Notes under the pieces: model-generated
The model's input: the letters and a program-made list of their open reading frames with translations, nothing else
Told to the model about the DNA's origin: nothing
The model's database searches: none
Origin: Dehalococcoidia bacterium
GTDB taxonomy: Bacteria; Chloroflexota; Dehalococcoidia; SZUA-161
Direction of reading: 5' to 3'
Assembly (NCBI GenBank): GCA_030619685.1
Contig: JAUXAX010000057.1
Coordinates: 1-13,618 of the forward strand
DNA: 13,618 bases
Made by a program: the position numbers and the translations under genes
Part shown: piece after piece, positions 7,075 through 13,618 of the stretch
Position numbering within the stretch: the first letter of the stretch is position 1
Layout of the letters: each line of letters opens with the position of its first letter

Positions 7075-7527
7075 TTATCCTGTTGAGCCGCTGAGTAGCT
7101 CCGTTACCACCTCGTTTATGTCGCGTCCCTCGGCGCTTCCCTTCAGTTGAGGGATAAGCCTTTGCATGACCTTGCCCTTGTCTCCGGGCCCCCGTGCCCC
7201 CACCTCTTCGATCACCGAACGGGCAGTGGCAACGATCTCCTCGCGCGACATCTGCTGCGGCAGGTACTTGAGGAGTATAGCGAGCTCTGCCTCCTCCTTG
7301 TCCGATAGGTCCTGCCGATCAGCCTTTTTGAACTCTGCGATGCTCTCTCTACGCTGCTTGGCCTCCTTGGCAATGACATCGAGAACATCGGGATCGCCCA
7401 GGCTTTTTTGTTGAGCTATCTCGGCGTTCTTGATCCTGGCTCTCACCATACGGATTACTTCCAGGCGCGTCTTGTCGCGGCCCTTCATCGCCTCCTTGAG
7501 ATCGGCCATCAACTTCTCTTGCAGCAT
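7075..7527 (-). CDS. GatB/YqeY domain protein
   Basis: A 150-residue protein of the YqeY family, which resembles the tRNA-binding C-terminal domain of GatB; its cellular role is not established. Recognisable stretches are LKEAMKGRDKTRLEVIRMVRA, EIAQQK, AKQRRESIAEFKKADRQDL, E.AELAILLKYLPQQMS and the C-terminal GDKGKVMQRLIPQLKG with D.NEVV, all near usual positions. The length is normal for the family. I prefer the ATG at 7527; a TTG directly before it (7530) is also possible. Upstream GGAAAAGAG serves as a modest ribosome site. It follows rpsU by 38 bases, a pairing common in bacteria where rpsU-yqeY can lead into dnaG-rpoD; here purQL follows instead. Confidence 0.92.
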   Translation of the reverse strand: MLQEKLMADLKEAMKGRDKTRLEVIRMVRARIKNAEIAQQKSLGDPDVLDVIAKEAKQRRESIAEFKKADRQDLSDKEEAELAILLKYLPQQMSREEIVATARSVIEEVGARGPGDKGKVMQRLIPQLKGSAEGRDINEVVTELLSGSTG

Positions 7528-7565
7528 CAACTCTTTTCCGCTGTACGCTATTCTATCGATGGTGT

Positions 7566-7784
7566 TCAGGGACCCCTGGAACTCCTGGGACTCCTGGGAC
7601 CCCTGGAACTCCTGGAGCTCTTGCGCTTTTTGGTAGCCTCTTTCTTCTTGCGCTTCACGCTCGGCTTCTCGAAATGCTCCCTGCGCCGGGCCTCGGCAAG
7701 GACTCCGTCCTGTTGAACCTTCTTATTAAATCGCTTTAGAGCGACCTCAAAAGGCTCATTATCGCCAACCCATATCTCAGACAC
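7566..7784 (-). CDS. rpsU: 30S ribosomal protein bS21 with Arg/Ser/Gly/Pro repeat tail
   Basis: A 72-residue basic protein of the small subunit that supports initiation, binding near the anti-Shine-Dalgarno end of 16S rRNA. The core [20 protein letters not shown], then [16 protein letters not shown] (36-51), is diagnostic. It starts at GTG (7784) with GGGGG about 10 bases upstream, about 30 bases after the predicted start point of a strong promoter. The last 18 residues, about 55-72, consist of RSSRGP and RSP repeats encoded by a direct DNA repeat and have no counterpart in the bS21 core. It is the first gene of an rpsU-YqeY unit. Identity is firm; whether the tail is functional or a repeat that read through an older stop is unknown. 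Confidence 0.94.
   Translation of the reverse strand: MSEIWVGDNEPFEVALKRFNKKVQQDGVLAEARRREHFEKPSVKRKKKEATKKRKSSRSSRGPRSPRSSRGP
7569..7615 (-). repeat. Direct repeat at the 3' end of rpsU
   Basis: A 20-base sequence gggacccctggaactcctgg occurs at 7569-7588 and again, identical, at 7596-7615, with a 27-base period; the spacer actcctg is itself a partial copy. In rpsU frame it encodes reiterated RSSRGP/RSP. The 27-base period preserves the frame. Confidence 0.9.
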
Positions 7785-7820
7785 TCACAATACACCCCCT
7801 TTACCAAACCCTTTCAGCTG

Positions 7821-7850
7821 ATTATAGCTTCTGGGAAGATAGGGTGTCAA
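7821..7850 (-). promoter_or_regulatory. Near-consensus sigma70 promoter for rpsU
   Basis: On the minus strand TTGACA (plus-strand 7845-7850) and TATAAT (7821-7826) are both full consensus hexamers, separated by 18 bases. The predicted start is around 7814, giving a leader of about 30 bases with a G-rich ribosome site before the rpsU GTG at 7784. Strong promoter strength suits a ribosomal protein gene. Confidence 0.85.
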
Positions 7851-7868
7851 GTAACAAGAGGGTCTGTT

Positions 7869-7907
7869 GGAGCCAAGGCCATAGGTTTATCCGCTTCCCT
7901 TGGTTCC
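7869..7907. repeat. Inverted repeat downstream of the ACD alpha gene
   Basis: GGAGCCAAGG (7869-7878) and CCTTGGTTCC (7898-7907) form a ten-position stem with one G-T/A-C position and a 19-base loop. It lies 32 bases past the acyl-CoA synthetase stop and before the rpsU promoter. There is no T run on the minus strand, so a terminator role is unproven. Confidence 0.3.
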
Positions 7908-7938
7908 TAAGTGGTTTACGACGGTGTGGGATACAAAG

Positions 7939-9399
7939 CTATTTTCCGCGGGCGATACCGAGGTATTCGCTGTACTCCACCAAGCGCTTGAGCGTTCTGG
8001 CGGCCCTCTCCGGGTTGGAGTAGAAACTGAGGTGGTTTTCCTTCAGTTTCTTGTAAGCCTCTCCTCCCCTCGCAGCACCGGTAACATGCGTGACGAAGAG
8101 GATCGGCTTCTGGTGCTTCTTCATAAGCTCGATTGTCTTGTCCAGGTTTATGATCTCTGCGTCCTCCATCCTTTTCCTCGCCTCAGCGAGTTGAGATTTG
8201 ATCGAAGACGGGAAGACAACCCAACCACGGAACCCGGAGATCATACCGACGCCGCCGACGATTATGATGGCATCGATATTCTCATCCTCCAGCATCGGCC
8301 AGAGGGCCTCATAGCTGACGTTGTCGCCGCCAGGATCGACCGGGTTCCCACGAGACCACCTGTGGGACATAATCGAATTCAGTTTCTCCATGGTGGCCGG
8401 TGAGAACGCAGGCATCTCCAGCCCCTCCCTCCTCACGGCATCCGCAGCCATGACCGCCATGCCACCACCCAACGCCACTACCCCTACCCCTCTCCCTCGG
8501 GGCAGGGGCTGGCCAAGCAGTGCCACGGCGACGTCAACCAGTTCGCTGATCTCCTCCACTCTGATTACCCCCGACTGCTTGAATGCCGCATCAAGCACCA
8601 CATCAGACCCCGACAGAGAAGCAGTGTGCGACTGTGCCGCCCTGACTCCGGCATCCGTGCGCCCCGCCTTCATGATGACAATGGGCTTCTTCCTGGTGAT
8701 CTCTCTTGCCAGCTCGAAGAAACGCCTGCCTTCTCTGAAACCTTCAATATATCCCAGGATAACCTTTGTCTTGTCATCATCAGCCAGATACTCCAGATAG
8801 TCCTCGAAGTGCAGGTCTGCCTCGTTCCCGCTGCTGACGAACTTGCTGAACCCCAACCCCATTTGCCCCCCGTACTCGGTGACTGACTGGCTGGAGTTGC
8901 CACTCTGCGAGATAAGCGCTATACTCCCCCTTTTCACCCCAGGCATAAAACCTACAGTGCGAACGTTGGAGTAGGTGTCTAAGTGCCCCAGGCAGTTCGG
9001 CCCAACAATGCGCATTCCGCCCCGCCGCGCGACCTCGACCATCTCTTGCTCCATGCTGGCCCCCTCCCCGCCGGTCTCGGCAAGCCCGCCGCTGATGACG
9101 ATAGCAGCCTTAACCCCTTTGCGGACACAATCGTGCATGACCTCGATAATTCCTTGAAACGGGACCATAATTACGACGAGGTCTACTGACCCGGGCACAT
9201 CAACTACGCTCCTATAAGCCTTCAGCCCGAGCACCTCCGTTTCCCTCTTGTTTATGGCATAGATTTCCTTCCCACTCTTGCTTTCCAGCAGGCGGGCAAG
9301 GATGAAGTAACCCCACTTGCCAAGCTGATTGGATGCCCCAATCACCGCCACCGAACGGGGATTAAACAGGTAATCCAGCTGTTCCTTGAGACTCATCAT
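7939..9399 (-). CDS. ADP-forming acyl-CoA synthetase alpha subunit (CoA-binding)
   Basis: This protein resembles the alpha chain of NDP-forming acetyl/acyl-CoA synthetase, which converts acyl-CoA, ADP and phosphate to acid, CoA and ATP. The domain order is a CoA-binding Rossmann domain (VAVIGASN near the N-terminus, GPNCLG near 133-138), a succinyl-CoA-ligase-like domain with SQSGNSSQS, and a C-terminal ligase domain. The conserved phospho-histidine is His258 in QSHTASLSGSD. I start at the ATG at 9399 because family proteins begin close to the LFNPRSVAVIGAS motif. The longest frame starts at 9432, inside a 20-bp palindrome, and its extra residues look unrelated. The ATP-grasp beta subunit needed for ATP formation is not adjacent or fused, so it must lie elsewhere. 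True substrate unknown. Family firm, start uncertain. Confidence 0.9.
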   Translation of the reverse strand: MMSLKEQLDYLFNPRSVAVIGASNQLGKWGYFILARLLESKSGKEIYAINKRETEVLGLKAYRSVVDVPGSVDLVVIMVPFQGIIEVMHDCVRKGVKAAIVISGGLAETGGEGASMEQEMVEVARRGGMRIVGPNCLGHLDTYSNVRTVGFMPGVKRGSIALISQSGNSSQSVTEYGGQMGLGFSKFVSSGNEADLHFEDYLEYLADDDKTKVILGYIEGFREGRRFFELAREITRKKPIVIMKAGRTDAGVRAAQSHTASLSGSDVVLDAAFKQSGVIRVEEISELVDVAVALLGQPLPRGRGVGVVALGGGMAVMAADAVRREGLEMPAFSPATMEKLNSIMSHRWSRGNPVDPGGDNVSYEALWPMLEDENIDAIIIVGGVGMISGFRGWVVFPSSIKSQLAEARKRMEDAEIINLDKTIELMKKHQKPILFVTHVTGAARGGEAYKKLKENHLSFYSNPERAARTLKRLVEYSEYLGIARGK

Positions 9400-9421
9400 G
9401 CCATCTCTCATTCCCAGGAAA

Positions 9422-9441
9422 GGGCACGGCATGCCGTGCCC
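9422..9441. repeat. Perfect 20-bp palindrome (REP-like)
   Basis: GGGCACGGCATGCCGTGCCC is fully self-complementary. It lies between gap and the ACD alpha gene, 31 bases past the gap stop. It could form a GC-rich hairpin in RNA, but the minus strand continues TTTCC, only three T, so terminator function is doubtful. GC-rich palindromes of this kind are often dispersed repeats in bacterial intergenic DNA. Confidence 0.8.
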
Positions 9442-9461
9442 CTACAGTAAACTACAGTAAA
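9442..9461. repeat. Tandem 10-bp direct repeat
   Basis: CTACAGTAAA occurs twice back to back (9442-9451 and 9452-9461), directly abutting the 20-bp palindrome and ending ten bases before the gap stop. Function unknown; it may be part of the same repeat element. Confidence 0.85.
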
Positions 9462-9471
9462 CGTTTTTAGA

Positions 9472-10500
<1,029 letters not shown>

Positions 10501-10528
10501 TCATTCTGATTTATTTTTGTGCACCTAA

Positions 10529-11554
10529 TTACATTGTTGACTTAGCTGAGACTCCACTTCTTGCCGCTGATCGCCTTTTCAGCATATCGATAAAGGCCTC
10601 GACCCGCGTCCTCAGGTGTTGATTGAGCAGGAAATCGTTGTTGCCCTCCAGGGTTAGAATAGGCAAGTCGAGGGCATCGCGAAAGATGATGTCGCCTATT
10701 CCTCGGTGACAAAACGCCTGAACATAATGGATGACGCCATCTACCCGCCGCCGCCGCAGTTGGGGAAGGATATCGCGAACGCGGCCGAATATGGAGTAGG
10801 GATAGGTGTAGTTACAATACTGCTCGACGAGCGAGCGGCTGGGGTTCGGCATGGCGAACTGGCGCTGTATTTCGTTGAAGACCACCCTGGCCCCGTTGCG
10901 CTCAATATAAGGGTAAAAATCCCCGGGGAACACCGGAGGCACGCCGATATAGGCGAGGCGAAGAAGGTCATCGGGATAGGGCTTTCTGCTTCGGGCCTGG
11001 GACAGAAGTTCTCCCAGGCGGCGCTCGTATTCCCGATAGTCTCCGCCGAAGTCCGAAGTGGCGACCAGCGACAGGTGGTTCTCCAGGCCGCTCACCATCC
11101 CACCCTTCCAGGTGAGCTCATCCAGTTCCAGGGCAAGCCGCCTCGCTTCTTCCAGTTCCCTTCTCACCTCCTCTGCCCTGGCCAGGGTTGTGCCCAGCCT
11201 CTGCGCCAGATCCTTCAGCGCCCTCTGCATGATGTCGACGTCGGGCTGGTCAGGATAGGCGAAGGGCAGAACATCAAGCCCCTTGAGCTTGAGCACCTCC
11301 ATGAGCATGATAGTATTGGAGCAATCGCCGCTGGTGACGCAGAGGACGGTTTTGATGCCATACTCCATGCATACCCCGTAGATGCCTTTGATCCAGGCGC
11401 AGCAGTTCTGGGGAAAACCGGCCCTCTCCGCTATATTCACCAGGCGCTCCCGCTCGGAGCTGCCGATGAACATGTTATTGAGGTCAACGGGCGTATAGCC
11501 CGCTGCCATGAGGACTTCTATGGGAACTGTCGTCGTGATGCCGATCTGTTTCAC
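10529..11554 (-). CDS. 2-hydroxyacyl-CoA dehydratase D-component (HgdB-like) family protein
   Basis: This 341-residue protein resembles the HgdB/FldC/BcrC family, whose members bind a [4Fe-4S] cluster in dehydratases and benzoyl-CoA reductases. It has the opening IGITTTVPIEVLMAAGYTP, a Cys pair C51-C52 in PQNCCAWIKG, C78 in TSGDCSNT, LRLAYIGVPPVFP (198-210), C247 and C282 in HYVQAFCHRG, and the late LTLEGNND. These cysteines are candidate cluster ligands. A charged, probably helical stretch spans about 106-150. It starts at GTG (11554) with only a purine-rich upstream region. No partner subunit (HgdA-like) or ATP-dependent activator (HgdC/BadF type) is adjacent, so it is an orphan member. It may not be a dehydratase; the substrate is unknown. 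It lies between eno and gap. Confidence 0.85.
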   Translation of the reverse strand: MKQIGITTTVPIEVLMAAGYTPVDLNNMFIGSSERERLVNIAERAGFPQNCCAWIKGIYGVCMEYGIKTVLCVTSGDCSNTIMLMEVLKLKGLDVLPFAYPDQPDVDIMQRALKDLAQRLGTTLARAEEVRRELEEARRLALELDELTWKGGMVSGLENHLSLVATSDFGGDYREYERRLGELLSQARSRKPYPDDLLRLAYIGVPPVFPGDFYPYIERNGARVVFNEIQRQFAMPNPSRSLVEQYCNYTYPYSIFGRVRDILPQLRRRRVDGVIHYVQAFCHRGIGDIIFRDALDLPILTLEGNNDFLLNQHLRTRVEAFIDMLKRRSAARSGVSAKSTM

Positions 11555-11649
11555 GTCTTCTTGCTTCTTCTCCTAGCGCAGAACGACGTTTCGTTTAGAC
11601 CTGTTGTCGCTAAGGCTGCGGTGTTCATGTCAATTGCAGTGACTACGAG

Positions 11650-11729
11650 CTGCTAAGTGCCGCAATCAACATCCTGCTCGCTGTGGATGATAACATCCAC
11701 AAGGAGCGAGTGCACAATAACCTTAGCAG
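11650..11729 (-). other. Nested inverted-repeat structure between eno and the HgdB-like gene
   Basis: CTGCTAAG (11650-11657) is perfectly complementary to CTTAGCAG (11722-11729). Inside it, CTCGC (11677-11681) and GCGAG (11706-11710) enclose TGTGGATG-ATAA-CATCCACA (11682-11701), a perfect eight-pair stem with a four-base loop. The structure starts about 12 bases past the eno stop. No T run follows on the minus strand, so it is not an ordinary Rho-independent terminator. It could be an RNA 3' end or processing element, a leader structure for the HgdB-like gene, or a small mobile repeat. The remaining bases of this 187-base gap show no gene or convincing promoter. Confidence 0.5.
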
Positions 11730-11741
11730 ACTATCCGTGTG

Positions 11742-13028
<1,287 letters not shown>

Positions 13029-13508
13029 TTAACCAGCCCCCTTGCTCTCGATTGCAGCCAAAGCCTTATCTACGGCATCCTTGGCGCTCTGAGCGATTAT
13101 TATCGGCCTATCTAATTGTCCGCGCTTCGAGAGCGACCAGGTATTCAGGCCGACAACAGGGATTTTGTAGCGCAGAGCATAAGCGATCTCGGAGAGGGTT
13201 CCATACGCACCGCAAATAGCGATAACTGCCTGCCCCGAGCAAACCACGATCACGTTTCGCGCCTCGCCGATAGTGGTGACGATCGGGATATCCACATAGG
13301 GATTGGCATCCTCCCGCCTGCTTCCGGGTAGGATACCCACAGTCGTCCCGCCGGCGGAGCGGGCTCCTTTGCAGGCAGCGGCCATCACCCCGGTCAAACC
13401 GCCACAGACCAGTGTCACACCTCGCCTCGCAAGCTCAGCCCCCACCTCTTCAGCAAGCTCGGCCTCCCGCCGGGAACATCGGCTACTGCCGATTACCGAA
13501 ACAAACAC
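13029..13508 (-). CDS. SLOG-superfamily (TIGR00725-type) nucleotide-binding protein
   Basis: A 159-residue Rossmann-like protein. It shows VSVIGSS at the start, CGGLTGVMAAACKGARSAGG (35-54), VGILPG and ICGAYGTLSEIAYALR near residues 97-112. These fit the TIGR00725 branch of the SLOG/lysine-decarboxylase-like superfamily, related to LOG nucleosidases and DprA. The LOG catalytic PGGxGTxxE is here CGAYGTLSE, retaining GT and E but not PGG, so cytokinin-type nucleosidase activity should not be assumed; a nucleotide or nucleotide-sugar ligand is plausible. It starts at GTG (13508) with AAGGTGAT about 5 bases upstream, better than any alternative. It is fused in layout to eno (stop and start directly adjacent). 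Exact function unknown. Confidence 0.82.
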   Translation of the reverse strand: MFVSVIGSSRCSRREAELAEEVGAELARRGVTLVCGGLTGVMAAACKGARSAGGTTVGILPGSRREDANPYVDIPIVTTIGEARNVIVVCSGQAVIAICGAYGTLSEIAYALRYKIPVVGLNTWSLSKRGQLDRPIIIAQSAKDAVDKALAAIESKGAG

Positions 13509-13618
13509 CTCATCACCTTTTCAGGAAAACTACAGAATAGCCCAGAGGATAATCCGCGTCCCTCTGCGATATTTGCCGGGACTGATGAAGCATATCTTCG
13601 AGGTTGACTTACCAATCC
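13493..13618 (-). pseudogene. C-terminally truncated remnant of a four helix bundle (S23/IVS-type) protein, cut by the window edge
   Basis: The minus-strand frame open from the window edge encodes 41 residues and a stop. The first 22 residues (13618-13553), beginning GLVSQPRR and continuing with SVPANIAEGRG, match the hallmark segment of four helix bundle proteins, found in 23S rRNA intervening sequences and at many chromosomal sites. In that family this segment lies before the middle of a roughly 120-residue protein. Here the match ends at GRG; the expected following helices with EF..FL and SL.EL patterns are absent in this frame and I do not see them in the other two. The frame runs 16 bases into the SLOG gene. 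The upstream part is outside the window, so frameshift versus deletion cannot be settled. Confidence 0.5.

Noticed and set aside
8478..8520. C/G-rich stretch resembling intergenic repeats, within the ACD alpha gene
   Set aside because: In frame it encodes LPRGRGVGVVALGGG, a position where family members have a comparable LP-G-R-V motif, so it is ordinary coding sequence.
11560..11640. TTGACA hexamer upstream of the HgdB-like gene
   Set aside because: The -35 match is perfect but no sequence close to TATAAT lies at a usable spacing.
10706..11656. 316-residue plus-strand open frame
   Set aside because: It is antisense to the HgdB-like gene and has no recognisable motifs or ribosome site.
11682..11701. 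Facing DnaA-box-like sequences in the hairpin after eno
   Set aside because: TGTGGATGA is one mismatch from an inverted DnaA box, but the match follows from the hairpin symmetry and there is no replication gene nearby.

Overview
This 13.6-kb window is compact bacterial chromosome in which every supported gene lies on the minus strand, so the transcriptional order runs from high to low coordinates. The gene content suggests an anaerobic Chloroflexota bacterium of the Dehalococcoidia type. The clues are a primosome gene set with a DnaD-domain protein and a zinc-finger DnaC/DnaI-like ATPase, a short (733-residue) PurL with a separate PurQ, an ADP-forming acyl-CoA synthetase alpha subunit, and a lone 2-hydroxyacyl-CoA dehydratase-type protein. 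The assignment is an inference from protein character, not from a marker gene.

Layout in transcription order: (1) At 13618-13493 a remnant carrying the hallmark of 'four helix bundle' (S23/IVS) proteins runs into a SLOG-domain protein gene (13508-13029), which abuts eno (13028-11742). (2) A 187-bp gap holding a nested inverted-repeat structure leads to an orphan HgdB-like protein (11554-10529), then gap (10485-9472). (3) After a perfect 20-bp palindrome and a tandem 10-mer comes an acyl-CoA synthetase (ADP-forming) alpha subunit (about 9399-7939). (4) A near-consensus sigma70 promoter (7850-7821) drives rpsU (7784-7566) and a YqeY-like gene (7527-7075). (5) A hairpin separates these from purQ (6979-6248) and purL (6205-4004); purL appears to have its own promoter overlapping the purQ stop. 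(6) A gap with clustered DnaA-box-like 9-mers precedes a replication operon: rplI (3885-3238), dnaB (3228-1828), a DnaD-domain gene (1831-1124) and a partial gene with two tandem DnaC/DnaI-like AAA+ modules (1206 to the window edge).

Functionally the window groups lower glycolysis (gap, eno), energy and acyl-CoA metabolism (ACD alpha, HgdB-like), translation (bS21, bL9), de novo purine synthesis (PurQ, PurL; PurS absent here) and replication restart/initiation (replicative helicase, DnaD-type remodeller, helicase-loader-type ATPase). The most noteworthy points are the tandem-AAA+ loader with a divergent first module and an 83-bp overlap with its upstream gene, two ribosomal proteins carrying C-terminal tails made of tandem repeats, the DnaA-box-like cluster ahead of the replication operon, and the structured gap after eno. 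There is no sign of a phage, CRISPR array, transposase, tRNA or rRNA. No stretch longer than about 190 bases lacks a gene.
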